Positions 10,621 through 21,904 are shown, numbered from the stretch's first letter. The stretch is 64,000 nt of DNA from Batillaria attramentaria (GCA_018292915.2 JACVVK020000054.1:1731001-1795000); one strand, 5' to 3'. Numbers and translations are program-made. The notes: generated from the sequence alone by a model not told the origin.

Positions 10621-11379
10621 TGTAATTATAGCTGTCTAAACTTCTTTCTTATAGGAGACATGATTAAGCGACATATGAAAGGCAGTTATGAGACTATGGT
10701 GAATAGCACCTTCCAGCTGGGTTCAGCCACCTTAACAGATTGCAAGCAGTGATGCCGGTTTAAACAACAACAACAACAACAACAACAACACAAAAAGCAA
10801 CACTTCAGATGGCGCTTCTATAGCCGATACAAAATTACAAAATTTCCCAACCTACATACACTGACCTATATTTTGACTAAGAAGTTTACACGTGCACGTG
10901 AACCTATCTCTTGAAAGGGATGAATAATGAACTTACCTTTAATCTTAAAGCGCCGGAGGCAATATCTAACAAACTGAGAGGAGATATAATCCAGGGACTT
11001 TGCAGTTAGTTATCTCCCCCCTACCCGGCTCTTTTACGTTTCTTGGGAGCTTCGTGGGACGTCGGAATGAGGGATCGAGTCTACGTGGACGTGGCGGCTG
11101 CGTTTGCCAAAATTACGCCGGTGACTCCATCTTTATTGCCTGGGATTAAAGGTCTGTTGTAACAGCAAAATATTCTGCGTACGTTGGGTGGGTTGGGGGC
11201 TGAGAAGGTTTGTAATTGATTCCTCTGTGACTGTGCACAGTGAACTCTGTAAAGGTAAACGGGACAGTTTTAGCGCACCTCTTGTCTGCTCTTCAGTGAA
11301 CAATTTCTCAAGTCTGCCTGTGGACATAGGGATGCGCAACATTATTAAGCTACGTTGCTTCTTGTGCCTTGTTTTCATT
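10621..11379. other. no gene; isolated splice-donor-like site
   Basis: A (CAA)n tract lies at 10767-10790. On the minus strand AAAG|GTAAGTTCATT near 10930-10945 is a near-perfect donor, but the sequence before it has no long open frame, so at best it is an untranslated exon. Confidence 0.35.
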
Positions 11380-11401
11380 AACACACACACACACCCACAC
11401 A

Positions 11402-11475
<74 letters not shown>
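11380..11475. repeat. (CA)n microsatellite
   Basis: About 47 CA units with two early CCCA interruptions. Confidence 0.97.
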
Positions 11476-11478
<3 letters not shown>

Positions 11479-11734
11479 CAAACCGAACCGAACCTAACTG
11501 AACCGGTGTTCCATACAGCTTTCAAAACTAAGGGTAACTTTGACCATCTCTCTCAAATGCAGAAGGTCATTTTGTAAAATCAGTAAAGCACAGCTTCAAA
11601 ATATCTGCGTCAGATTCTGAAATGTCTGCGTAAACGACGCACATGTGTGCGTAATAAGGAACACTGCAAATAGAACCGAACCGTACGAAACTGGCAATAC
11701 AAGTGGCCATTACTCAGTGTTACGGAGTACACAT

Positions 11735-11735
11735 C

Positions 11736-11816
<81 letters not shown>

Positions 11817-11820
11817 GCGT
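11735..11820. repeat. (CA)n-(CG)n microsatellite
   Basis: About 34 CA units switch to eight CG units. Long alternating purine-pyrimidine of this kind has Z-DNA potential. Confidence 0.97.
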
Positions 11821-12272
11821 CAAAGTACTTCCCAAACAGCGTATCAAACGCAGCCCTCCCTCTCACCACGCTATCCCATTCAATTACCTTGCGTGCGCAG
11901 CATGCAAATGAGCGCGTGGCATCTGTCGGCGGCTGCGCATCTTCAAAAGTAATAGCGGATAATAAACGGCGATGTGTTTCGAAGATTCCCGCTGATAACT
12001 CATCTCTAGAAGTCTGAAGTGCTTTGCCCCATGCAACCACACTCCCAGTTAAAGGCGCTGTTACTACCATTGCTGGGTTTCATGTAGATATACTGACTTC
12101 TGTTTTGGAACAGTTCCTCTTGTGACTGCTCCTGTGTGTCCGAGATAGTCTATCTAAAGGTTTAGTAGATCTCCGACTGCAACACACTGACGTTTAATGG
12201 CCGCGCTAACGAGGAAAACTCTGTCTGTAAACAGCGGCCGCCATGTTTCCTATGTCGGCTGCTCGAATTCAG

Positions 12273-12412
12273 GCGTGTTTGGAAGTTTAACGTCCTTTTC
12301 TACCACGTAAGACGGGGCGAGAAAAAGGCCAGCACAAATATCTGGCCCCAGCCGGGATTCGAACTCACGACCCAAGCATTGAGAGTCCAACGCTCTACCA
12401 TTCGGCTATCCC
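12273..12412 (-). mobile_element. SINE-A nested in MITE copy A
   Basis: The SINE body and B box are clear on the minus strand, ending at a head that begins CCGGGATAGCCGAATGG. The insertion as a whole (12273-12697) is bounded by GCTCGAATTCAG at 12261-12272 and GCTCGAACTCAG at 12698-12709, a 12-bp TSD with one mismatch. The CACCCG segment of the body is shortened. Confidence 0.85.
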
Positions 12413-12688
12413 GGTGTCGTAGAATATTTCGGAACCAGGATAAATCAGAACCGGTTCCCAAAAATCCTAGGATATTTCGGAACCATCCCCATTTATCCCG
12501 CACTTGGCAGACAAAATTCATGTGGACTAATGACCTTCTAGACGGTTCCGAAATATACTGGTGGTTTTCAAATATCCTGCCCATAGAGTCAGGATAAATC
12601 GGAATGGTTCTGGAAAATCCTGCCACCAGGGCCAGGATAAATCGGAATGGTTCCCATTCGTCCCGGTTCCGAAATATCCTGTGACACC
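12413..12688. mobile_element. 276-bp foldback element inside the SINE head
   Basis: The ends are inverted copies: GGTGTCGTAGAATATTTCGG at the left and, on the opposite strand, GGTGTCACAGGATATTTCGG from 12688. The interior repeats GGATAAATCRGAA and GGTTCCGAAATATCCTG in both orientations. It sits between a SINE acceptor-stem remnant and the 9-base leftover TTCTGCCCC, so it probably inserted into the SINE head. An alternative is that the SINE retrotransposed with 5' flanking sequence. Confidence 0.6.
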
Positions 12689-12784
12689 TTCTGCCCCGCT
12701 CGAACTCAGTGAGCTACAAGGTCTAGTTTGTTCACCACACTGTCACCGGCTACTGTGATTTTGCTTGGATCAGCTGAACGCAAG

Positions 12785-12785
<1 letters not shown>

Positions 12786-12861
<76 letters not shown>
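12786..12861. repeat. (GT)n microsatellite inside MITE copy A
   Basis: About 37 GT units at the place where copy B has only a short TGTCTGTGCATG stretch, so the expansion postdates the MITE. Confidence 0.95.
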
Positions 12862-13285
12862 ATATGTCTAAGTGGTGTGGTAATGGACACCATGAAAAAA
12901 GCTCAGAACGATCTGCGGGCCAAAAAATCGTAAAAAAAAACCAGGGCCTTTAAGAGAACATACTCTACAGTACAGGAAAATATTACCCTACACTACAATG
13001 TAAGCATTTCCTTCTGCTGTGGACAGGGAATTAAACGGACCATAACTTTGAAAACAAGCCCACGGAAAATAAATTTCGTAAACAGTTTACGTGAAACTGA
13101 TGAGAAACAGCAGACAATCTGGGCCCGCGTTGAAGTTCTGGAGCTATGATGTGCAATTTCAGTTTGTTTGTTTTTTTCTCAGATATTTTGGTGCAAGCAG
13201 TTACATAGTTTGTGGGAATAAGGTACATGTTCGGCATCCGCTAAGCCCACACACTGTACACAAAGATGTTTGAATAAGCACGTGG

Positions 13286-13333
13286 GTGGGTGGGTGGGTG
13301 CTTGGGGGTTTAACGTCCTTTTCCACCACATAG
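13286..13333 (-). mobile_element. 48-bp SINE-A 3' stub with TSD
   Basis: Only the GGGTGGG tail and the last 30 bases of SINE-A (TTTAACGTCCTTTTCCACC) are present. They lie between exact 14-bp copies of GAATAAGCACGTGG at 13272-13285 and 13334-13347. This is a complete but extremely 5'-truncated insertion. Confidence 0.9.
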
Positions 13334-13384
13334 GAATAAGCACGTGGATTAAACTTTTCAAATTGTGGGCAACGTAAAACAAAA

Positions 13385-13385
13385 T

Positions 13386-13416
<31 letters not shown>
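13385..13416. repeat. (CAA)n microsatellite
   Basis: About ten CAA units shortly after the SINE stub. Confidence 0.93.
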
Positions 13417-13506
13417 CAAGGTGGCTGGCTTCTAAATATACAAATGAACAGTGTCTGTCTGTTCGTCATAAAACTTATTTCGAGTTCTCATAACCCCACG
13501 GATTAC

Positions 13507-13655
13507 TGGTGGTGGTTAGGAGTTTAGCGTCCTCGTAAGGATGATATCAAAGACGGGACAACGAGGAAAAGGCCAGCACAAATATTTCGTCCCAGCCGAG
13601 ATTCGAACTCACCACCCGAGCATTGGAGTCCAACACTCTACCGTTCGGTTATCTC
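13507..13655 (-). mobile_element. SINE-A, diverged copy
   Basis: It has the body with GATATCAAAGACGGG and CAGCACAAATATTT, and a head with CATTGGAGTCCAACACTCTACC. Its 3' region has lost the usual CCACCACATA segment. It lies only 50 bp from the next SINE-A. Confidence 0.85.
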
Positions 13656-13701
13656 CCCCCCCCCTTATTACCTCCCATTGCCGAACTCGACAAAGCCGGG
13701 T

Positions 13702-13881
13702 GGGTGGGTGGGTGGGTGGGTGGGTGGGGGTTTAACGTCCTTTTCCACCACATAGGGTGATATCAAAGACGGGGCAACGATGAAAAAGCCAGCACAAATA
13801 TTTGGCCCCCGCCGGGATCGAACTCACGACCCGAGCATTAGAAGTCCAACGCTCTACCATTCAACCACCCCGGCTCCCCAC
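13702..13881 (-). mobile_element. SINE-A, full length with TSD
   Basis: A complete young copy with a long (GGGT)n tail at the left. The exact 12-bp TSD ACAAAGCCGGGT lies at 13690-13701 and 13882-13893. Confidence 0.93.
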
Positions 13882-13893
13882 ACAAAGCCGGGT

Positions 13894-14655
13894 ATATCTG
13901 CTAGTACTTCATAGTATTGTAATGTGTAATATTTCAGAAAGTCTCACCGGTTTGATATACATTGTGTAAATTGTCCAGGTGCAACCAAGAACAGTTCTGA
14001 TGACGATTTTGTTTTTGTTATTTTTGTGTGTGTGTTGCAAAGTCTAAATCTGCTGGGCGTTATAATAAAGTTGCCTTGTTCTTCTTGCGCCGTCAGTTTT
14101 AATCACGAAAGCCTTTGCTGTGATGACATGCACTTCAGGACAAACAAAAATAATGCCGAGAAGCAAAACTAGTAGAAAAAGAAGATGAGAAAACCCACCT
14201 ACAGACTGGCTGTGCGTGACAAGACCCGATTAGCGATTGTTGGGACGTATCAGCCGATGCATCACGCATGCATTGATATTATTAGGATGGCAGGCAAAAT
14301 GTCATTGGCATGGAGGGCTGAGCAGGGAAGGGAGGGGTGGGAAGGAGCCACGGTGATGGCGGGGGGGGGGGGGGATTATGGGATTACTGGGGGTCGGGGG
14401 GGGGGGGGAGAGGGGAAGGGTGGGGATGAGGAAAAGAGAAACGAGAGAATTAAACTAAAGTATGATAATTCTATACAAAGTAGAGATCGAAAGATAATTT
14501 TGACTACACGACTACAAAACTTGTATTAAAATCAATAATAGATTCGGGAATGATGTAAATGAGGGTCAAGTGGTATATCCTAGAAAGGTCACAGAGAGAG
14601 CTGGGGGGGGGGGGGCAATGGCATTGACAAGAACAATAATAACAATTACAAAAAC
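13894..14655. other. no recognisable gene; poly-G runs
   Basis: Contains several G homopolymers (about 14359-14372, 14398-14409 and 14606-14616), possibly quadruplex-forming. Open frames here are low-complexity. Confidence 0.5.
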
Positions 14656-14660
14656 AGGTT

Positions 14661-14704
<44 letters not shown>
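14656..14704. repeat. (GA)n microsatellite
   Basis: About 24 GA units followed by a G run. Confidence 0.96.
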
Positions 14705-14706
<2 letters not shown>

Positions 14707-14910
14707 GGGGGGGGGGAAGGGGTCATCTATTTTGTGGCTGTCTGCGTAGGCGTGAAACAAAGGAGTGTTTAATTAGTGCTGACACCGTCAGTCTAAAACA
14801 CTTCCTTAAGACGTAATCCATCGCACTAATACAAGCACACGTACAGGAATGAAGCAGTGACGGTCGCGCCCTGGGGAGTGTCCTGAATAGGTTTGATTGT
14901 AGATCAGTTC

Positions 14911-14934
14911 ATGCGTGCGTGCGTGCGTGCGTGC

Positions 14935-14998
<64 letters not shown>
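14911..14998. repeat. (GCGT)n-(GT)n microsatellite
   Basis: Seven GCGT units lead into about 29 GT units. Confidence 0.97.
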
Positions 14999-14999
<1 letters not shown>

Positions 15000-16256
15000 C
15001 TTTGCAAATGCAATGCTTACTCAAGGCACATTGTCAGAGAGAGTGCAGAGGAGTCCTCTCGGCTAATGTCACAATGCGGGAAAAAAAGGTTTTAGTGGCA
15101 GTCTGTCTTTGTGTGTGTTGCATGTTTGTCTGTATGTGTGTCTGTCTGTCCGTGTGTAGCCACGTCAGGTTGGGGAACCTTCTCCAACCGACGATGTCAG
15201 TCGCTGTGGTGAATTTGAAAAATAAAAGGGTGTGTTCATTTGAACCAGAAACTGAGAAACTGCCAAAGAGAATGTCTTATTTGAGGCAGAGCGCAAGCTT
15301 CAACCAAACTTATTCACAAGGTGCACTCATCTTAACGCATGGAATCTTGAACGCGGAAACTTCAAAATTATTTTATTTCAAAATTTACTACAACGCAATC
15401 TTCACTGCCTGATTCATAACCACCACCACCCGCACCGTGATCCAGCCACCCAGCCGCAAAGAACGATTACTCGGATTCCCTTTTACGTCACATCGGAAGC
15501 GGTTTCGAGCGAAGGAATTGATGCCCATGCGCAAAGATTTTTTTCCAGTCGCCGGAACCACGGCTGAAGCGAGATGCGTACAGGTTACTCGCCGCCCGTT
15601 TACGCCGGGACAATCGTTAAAAAGAAAGCTGATCTTTTTCCTGTAGCCGGGCGGTGCACTCATTGAACAGGGTTTGTCGGAAGCAGTGGCCCCATGAAAG
15701 TGATTGCTGTTGCCGCTGTGTGTGTTGTCTTTGATGAAATTGGGGAGACGTGGCTGCGAGGAGGTTTGATCGAAGACGATGAAAATCGCTCGGCAAGGTT
15801 TCATTAGCTGAGTGCAATCTCATTAGCCACAGCTATGTTGCTTTAGTTTCTTTTTCCCCCCAAGCCTCCTCCAACCACAGCGGTGTTTTAGTAGTAAAAG
15901 AGAAATTTGCAGAATGACGGGTGATTTTTATTCGCTTATCTGTCCGTGAGGTGGTTGAACGTTTTCCCTGTTTAAAAGAAGATTGATCACCATTTGTGCT
16001 TTTACGTGGACACACATCACACAAGTTCCTCTATATTTTAGGAGTCGCGCTGCTCAACCGTTCCAATGACGGACTCAGGATCCCAATCCCAACATAACCA
16101 AATTTGTACAGGCTATTTGTAAGTAAGTGCCCAGTCTTTGAACTCATAAGATCATAACCGCAAAAGACCAAGCCACGCCCTACATCTCCTGCCGTCAAGT
16201 AAATTTCAATTGAATTTACAACGCGAGGATATTTAGTTCGAAGTAAAGCTCTTAAA

Positions 16257-16259
<3 letters not shown>
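14999..16259. other. unique sequence, possible conserved element
   Basis: The stretch 15440-15830 is unusually complex and CpG-containing compared with its surroundings, with CATTAGCTGAGTGC and CTCATTAGCCACAG near its end. Frames on both strands reach 138 codons but match nothing I recognise. It may be a conserved non-coding element; that is inference. Confidence 0.3.

Positions 16260-16303
<44 letters not shown>
16260..16303. repeat. (GA)n microsatellite
   Basis: About 21 GA units. A possible LINE-type tail (AATAAAGTATTGATGATAATGATGATGAT) follows at 16456-16487. Confidence 0.95.
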
Positions 16304-16306
<3 letters not shown>

Positions 16307-16959
16307 GTTATGTTAATAGTAAAGTTTAAAGATTACATTAATCGTTGCACAGCCATGCCATCCACCACATGTGATTTTGCTGACTTTCAATCTACAATTT
16401 TATTTGCCGTTTGAGTCCAAAGACGAATTACCATGTTATATGTAACATTTACTGGATAATAAAGTATTGATGATAATGATGATGATAGAGAGCAGCTGCC
16501 GCTGGTTTTACTAAACGCCAGGGCATACCTACACTACGCAAACCATGCTTTAAAAAACACAAAAAGAAAGAGAGAGAAAAAAAAGGAATGTGCACACAGT
16601 GCTCTGATTTACAGGGAGGGGCAACCAAAAACTCCGATTAGATGAGATATCTAGAGGCACACTCAAGCACAGCCCCGTAAAGATCCCAGAATTAGCCACC
16701 AGCTTCCAACGTCATTTTTATACCATTCACCCTGCTTCTCTTATTTCACGCCTCGGTTATCTCACCATGACAAGCCTCTCGAATTATGGAGTCTGCAAAT
16801 GACATGACACGACAGCGCGCGCATCACTCCCGTCTCTCCCAATAAACGTCGCATGAAATATGCCTCTGCAAATGTGCGGTTAGATCTAGACCTTGCATGG
16901 AAAGCGTGGAAAACACCCGCATTATCAGTATGTTGTATGTACACAAAAGGTTTACAAAC
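16304..16959. other. no recognisable gene
   Basis: Holds the small AATAAAG...GATGAT tail near 16456 and otherwise unique sequence. Confidence 0.45.
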
Positions 16960-16975
16960 AACAACGACAACGACG

Positions 16976-17010
<35 letters not shown>
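16960..17010. repeat. (CAA)n microsatellite
   Basis: An imperfect CAA/CGA tract becoming pure CAA. Confidence 0.93.
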
Positions 17011-17067
17011 CTTCACATTATCTCCGCGATATCTAATCGAAACCCCGTCAGAGGACTGAAGTAAATG

Positions 17068-17241
17068 GTGGGGTGGGTGGGTGTTTGGGTGTTTAACGTC
17101 CTTTTCCACCACATACGGGTGATATCAAAGACGGGGCAACGATGAAAAAGCCAGCACAAATATTTGGCCCCAGCCGGGATACGAACTCACGACCCGAGCT
17201 TTAGAAGTCCAACGCTGTACCATTCGGCCACCCCGGCTCCC
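17068..17241 (-). mobile_element. SINE-A, full length with TSD
   Basis: A complete copy flanked by the exact 12-bp duplication CTGAAGTAAATG at 17056-17067 and 17242-17253. Head, B box, body and tail are all intact. Confidence 0.93.
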
Positions 17242-17635
17242 CTGAAGTAAATGAACTGCAAGCATATGAAGAAACATTTCTACCGAAAGACCTGGTACAA
17301 GTCTTACAGAAGGGAGGAGCCGGGGCAGTTGAGCAGTAAAACCCTTAAACACCCCAAAACCCAACCGTATTACAGAAGAATCGCCTTGGCCGTCTCGCAA
17401 CTGCCCTAAAATGCGGGCACGCTTTTCGCATTATACATAGTTATGGTGATACTATCACATTAAGAAATGTGTGTATATTTTCTCCATTTGTTTTGTTGCC
17501 CTTTTCCTGCAGGTAACGAAGAACCTTCCTTTCATTTCGTTCGCGCTGCGTTTTATTTCGTTCAAGTGTTGTGAGCGGAACGAAAGAATTGCAGTTATGA
17601 AAACAGTACCCCCTCCCCCCTTCCACACACCCACC

Positions 17636-17641
<6 letters not shown>

Positions 17642-17695
<54 letters not shown>
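17642..17695. repeat. (CA)n microsatellite
   Basis: About 25 CA units preceded by CCCA units. Confidence 0.96.
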
Positions 17696-17696
<1 letters not shown>

Positions 17697-18208
17697 CAGA
17701 CAATTCACAGCCACAAAGCTTGAAAGTTACGCAATGAACTTTTTGGTGCCTCTACAGTTGAATAATAACCGACGACAGAGGCGATACCCATCTTCCACCA
17801 CGCCAGGCACCACCCCAGCCTGCACAAGCTTGAAGGCAACTCACGAGCCGAAGTACACAGAGGAAGATGAGTGGGGAAAAGGGCCATAATATTACGCCCT
17901 GCAGGAGTGATCTCCCCTCACGGGAGGATTGCGTTTCTTGGAGGATTGCATCACTGTGACCCTGCAAGCCTTTATGCCGCCCCAGGGGAACTTAATGGTT
18001 TATCATATCTTGACAGAAACTATCGATCCCTAAAGCATAAAATCTTCCCCGCGAGGTATTTGACTTTTTTCTTCTTTAAAAAAAAAGGGGGGAAAAAAGA
18101 GAAAAAAAGTATTCTGCGAAAAGTGGGGAAAAGAACACGCTATAAAAAAATAAATCGTCAGGAGTTTTTATTTTTATTTTTTTTAAGGTGTATGTTTGTG
18201 TGCGCGTG

Positions 18209-18213
<5 letters not shown>
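17696..18213. other. no recognisable gene
   Basis: Unique sequence with A- and T-runs near 18066-18185. No exon is supported. Confidence 0.5.

Positions 18214-18261
<48 letters not shown>
18214..18261. repeat. (GT)n microsatellite
   Basis: About 23 GT units. Confidence 0.96.
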
Positions 18262-18265
<4 letters not shown>

Positions 18266-18444
18266 CGCGTTATGTTGTTTTACCTGTTCTGTGGGGAAAA
18301 GAAGCATCTCATGACGAACAACAGAGGGTGGAAAAGAAACATGACAGACAACAGAGGAAAACAAAAATGGCCACAATTTAACATTTCTTTTCTGTTTGAT
18401 GGATTCCATAAAACCGAAGATGCACTTGAACCTCCTCGGGAGAG

Positions 18445-18975
18445 AGACAATGACAATGACAATGACAATCCTTTATTTTACAACGGTAGAAGATTTTGGC
18501 CAAAGGGCCAGTTTACAACCTTGCCGTTGCTAGACTACAGTATAAGACTAAAAGCTTAGGAGTATACACATTACAGACACTTAAAAATGAAATACAAGAA
18601 GGCGGAGAATAAGCATGATAGCTAAAATAGATGGCAGGGATAACCAAGAAACAGAAATGATTAAAGTTAATGCAAACTAACATGATTATGTAAATATGTA
18701 CATGTTGGGTGTTAGTAAATGACTACGGTAATAATGATTAGTGAAGACTGGTTTCTAAGTACGTGTGGACGAAGCTGGCTTTCCAGCTCTATTGAACTGA
18801 ACGAAGAAAGTTAAAAAGCCGTTTCTTAAAGGTATAAAGTGAAGGCGATGATCTCACATGGAGAGGCAGCGAATTCCAAAGATCGGGACCAGAAAAAGAT
18901 AGACTGGATTTGTACTTGTCAATCCTGGGGCGAGGGATTTTAAACTGATTGTGGGACCTGGAATAAAGGGAGAGA
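18445..18975 (-). mobile_element. CR1/L2-like LINE 3' end
   Basis: On the minus strand the frame ending at 18789 reads SRSHNQFKIPRPRIDKYK, then FSGPDLWNSLPLHVRSS and YTFKKRLFNF. This is the conserved C-terminal tail of Jockey-superfamily (CR1/L2) reverse transcriptases. A 340-bp 3' UTR follows, ending AAAATAAAGG and (ATTGTC)n at 18448-18470. RT catalytic motifs are absent, so the copy is 5'-truncated. A GA tract replaces the upstream coding sequence. Confidence 0.8.
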
Positions 18976-20083
18976 GAGAGAGAGAGAGAGGAATCACTAT
19001 GAGCTGACCACTCAACAACAACAACAGCAACGAGGACAACAACAACACTCTGCCCTCCCCCCCCCCCCAACTCCCCCTCCCCCCCCCCCCCCAAAAAAAA
19101 AGAAAAAAAGAAGAAAAAACAAGAAGGAGAAAGAAGTGCACTTCTCTCCCCTACTGCGCCCAACGTCCCTTTTACGGCTTTCAAAATCATATATCCCATC
19201 TGACTTAAGTATTCTGCTCCCAGTGCGATGATGGAGCTAAAACTATAATTATGAACAGGACTGGCACACGCCACTTACTGTCTCACAAAATCTGCACCAC
19301 AGCGTGGTATCCTTGTGTCACAATCAACTTCGAGACCCGATGACGGCTGTAACGACACGCGCAATTTTGCGAAGCATTTACAAAGAAGAATATAAACATT
19401 TGCCAGTGCTGTTTAACCCGGTGCACACCATAATTCTCTCGTCAGACTCTGCGCAGACTTTACCTCATGAACTGTTACCTCGTTCAGGCAATTCAAATTT
19501 CAAGCACTCTTTGAGCCTCAAACTGCGGGTGACCTCCTTTCGAAGACTCATTTGAAATCTGTCCATTCTGACCCTCAAGGACCCAACCGTCACCTGAAAA
19601 AAAGGGCGTACGCATGTTTCGAATCCAGAGCGTTTAAGTCCTTTTTATCCAGATGAGGGTAGTATTCTTTTGAAAACTCATAAACATTAAACCGCTTCTG
19701 GGCTTCACGCTGAGTTATTGCCCTTGACAAGGGTTCGACAGGGTTCAAACCTATCGCGGGTGAAGTTGTTACCTCCCGTTACATGGGCTCTCCACTTCAG
19801 CTCCTTGGGAGAAACAAAGTGTGGTGATCATCCCTTGTTCACGTTAATCAAGTAGAACATAAATCTTGTCTAGCGTAGGTAGCGTAGACACATCTCACCG
19901 CTGCGGAACGGAAGTCAGGAGGTGTAGGAAGCTGATAATGGATTTGTACGGAGGCTGACGTGTAAGGAGGGCGGCTGGGAAAGGGGAGGGGGGGGGCAAA
20001 AGAAAAGAACGGCGTTGAAGACCTAAGATTACAGTATACATTTTCTTTCCTGCGGGGAAAAGATCCGTGGTCAACCTCATGGT

Positions 20084-20091
<8 letters not shown>
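18976..20091. other. no recognised gene; C/A runs
   Basis: Begins with (CAA)n and poly-C/poly-A runs (19012-19115). The remainder is unique with no gene recognised. Confidence 0.45.

Positions 20092-20140
<49 letters not shown>
20092..20140. repeat. (CA)n microsatellite
   Basis: About 24 CA units. Confidence 0.96.
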
Positions 20141-20142
<2 letters not shown>

Positions 20143-20289
20143 AAAACAACAACTCCCAAAAAAATCGTAATTTGGTCAAAGGGTCCAAACTCCAAGGATT
20201 TTACAATCACTTCGGCCACCACATACAGGCAAAGTATGGAGATAAGGATTAGAAAGAAAGAAGAAAACGCCGACACAAAAGCACATAAA

Positions 20290-20293
<4 letters not shown>

Positions 20294-20326
<33 letters not shown>
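20294..20326. repeat. (GA)n microsatellite
   Basis: About 16 GA units. Confidence 0.95.
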
Positions 20327-20329
<3 letters not shown>

Positions 20330-20879
20330 TAACGACCAGGATTTGAAGAGTACAAGGTAAAAATATCGTTCTTCAGGAATTGACAAAATCAGATTCTTAA
20401 CGTTCCGTTAGAAGTTATTGGTACAGTCACTGTCGTCGCCATTTTGACATCTGAGTTATTCCGTCAAAACTATTTGGAATTTTGCCCACTCTGGTCCACG
20501 TTTGCTGGAGGAAATATCCACAACGCAGCGCAACACTCAAACAGTCAAACACAAATGTACAGAAACCAAGTGAAAACAAAACAGCCAACCTGACTTCAAA
20601 AGCACGAGAGTTTAGTACACACGGTCTCTCTTTGTTTGAAGATTTTGAAACAAAGCTAGCAGCTTGGGTCCCACTAGGCTGCTAACGAGAAAGTGAGCCA
20701 GCTTTCAGTCACGTTCTTAAGTACACCAGCAAGTGGTCACGTATTTTCTAAGCGCCGAAAACACTGCCAAGAGAGGAAAGGACACAAGCTCTATATGCCT
20801 AAAGACGACAAAAGCGTAATGTTTAGAAAGTGAATTTGGCCACGCAGAACTAGGTGGATCAGGTCAACGGTGTAACAAA
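20327..20879. other. no recognisable gene
   Basis: Unique sequence. A 67-codon frame near 20482 has no recognisable motif. Confidence 0.5.
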
Positions 20880-21020
20880 GATTATTGTTGCGAATTCTTC
20901 CTTCCCTTCACAAAGACAGCTCTATTATATACGTTTAAGGGTGTAATATTGATTATTGTTTCGACGTCATTCTTCCGCTCACCAAGCCAGATCTGTTGTA
21001 CAGTTTTAGCCAGGCGCGAC
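20880..21020. repeat. 71-bp imperfect tandem duplication
   Basis: GATTATTGTTGCGA...CTTCC...TCACAAAGACAG (from 20880) is echoed by GATTATTGTTTCGA...TCACCAAGCCAG (from 20951), about 71 bp apart. Confidence 0.55.
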
Positions 21021-21079
21021 CGTTTTATCAATGTTAAAAATCGTAATCTATCCATTCTACTGGCTTTCATTTGTCAATG

Positions 21080-21257
21080 TGGTGGGTGGGTAGGTGTTTA
21101 AGGGTGTAACGTCCTTCTCCACCGCACATGGGTAACACCAACGAAGGCGCAACGACAAAAAGGCCAACGCAAATCTTTATTCCAAGCCGGGAATCGAACT
21201 CACAACCCAAGCATTGAAAGTCCAACGCCAAACCGCTCGACTGTCCCGGCTCCCCTC
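21080..21257 (-). mobile_element. SINE-A, old copy
   Basis: All parts align with SINE-A but with many substitutions, for example GTGTAACGTCC for GTTTAACGTCC and GAAGGCGCAACGAC for GACGGGGCAACGAT. Confidence 0.85.
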
Positions 21258-21900
21258 AATGTTCTTAGAATATTCTCAATCTTTATCCTTAATGTTTAAG
21301 GTCAAAGACAAGTCCTATATCTCACATGCTGGGGACAGCCACACAGTGCAAGCCTAAAAGTTATGAAGTCAACATCGCAGACAGACTTTAAACGCCAGCA
21401 GACAAGCGCGGATTAGGTTGCTGAACCAAAGCCACAGTAGCTGCACCCAAACGCTTCTGTGTGTAGAGGAGTCGTGTTTAAGGTGTGCGTGCGTGCGACA
21501 AAAGGTCCGAGCGTCTGCCGTGTGTTTGCTGGGTCAGCCCCTACCCAGTTCTGCAAGTTAAGCTTTGGCGGGCTGACGACATCATGTTTTGAGAGAACAA
21601 TTGCGAAGACATAACAGCAGCTTGAAGGAGAACAGCACGAAAATTGATCCCTTAGGGTGGAACTACCTACTATGCTTTGTCCTCCTGATGGGTCGTGTTT
21701 CCAGGGAACAATGTTGAATGCAGGATAGCAACTTGAAGATCTACCCCTGGAAATGAAGTTCAATTGGATAAAAAATAGCTCGGATTGGTGGGTGTTTGTG
21801 GATTTAGGATAGACTGAAGTAGCTACAAGACGATGTTAACGACAAAGACTTTAAGTTTGAAGGTGCAGTTCTTGCATTTAAGACTCATCCACACCGCGTG
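21258..21900. other. no recognisable gene
   Basis: Unique sequence. The longest open frame (116 codons, minus, 21413-21763) shows no known motif. Confidence 0.45.
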
Positions 21901-21904
21901 GCAT

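Larger units (their letters stand above)
12049..12953. mobile_element. TTAAAGGC MITE, copy A, interrupted
   Basis: The left end is TTAAAGGCGCTG (12049-12060) and the right end is the inverted AGGGCCTTTAA (12943-12953). Segments 12049-12272 and 12698-12953 align with the pieces of copy B at 58078-58894; for example both share ACTTCTGTTTTGGAACAGTT and CTCAGAACGATC. No coding frame is present, so it is non-autonomous. TTAA ends would suit a piggyBac-like target, but the superfamily is not established. It is interrupted by a SINE-A complex and a GT tract. Confidence 0.75.

Noticed and set aside
15388..15804. 138-codon minus-strand frame
   Set aside because: Overlapping frames on both strands of similar quality and no motif; kept only as a possible conserved non-coding stretch.
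17480..17640. Possible exon after a CCTTTTCCTGCAG acceptor-like site
   Set aside because: No donor follows before the CA repeat and the peptide is an artefact of a TTTCRTTTCGTTC duplication.
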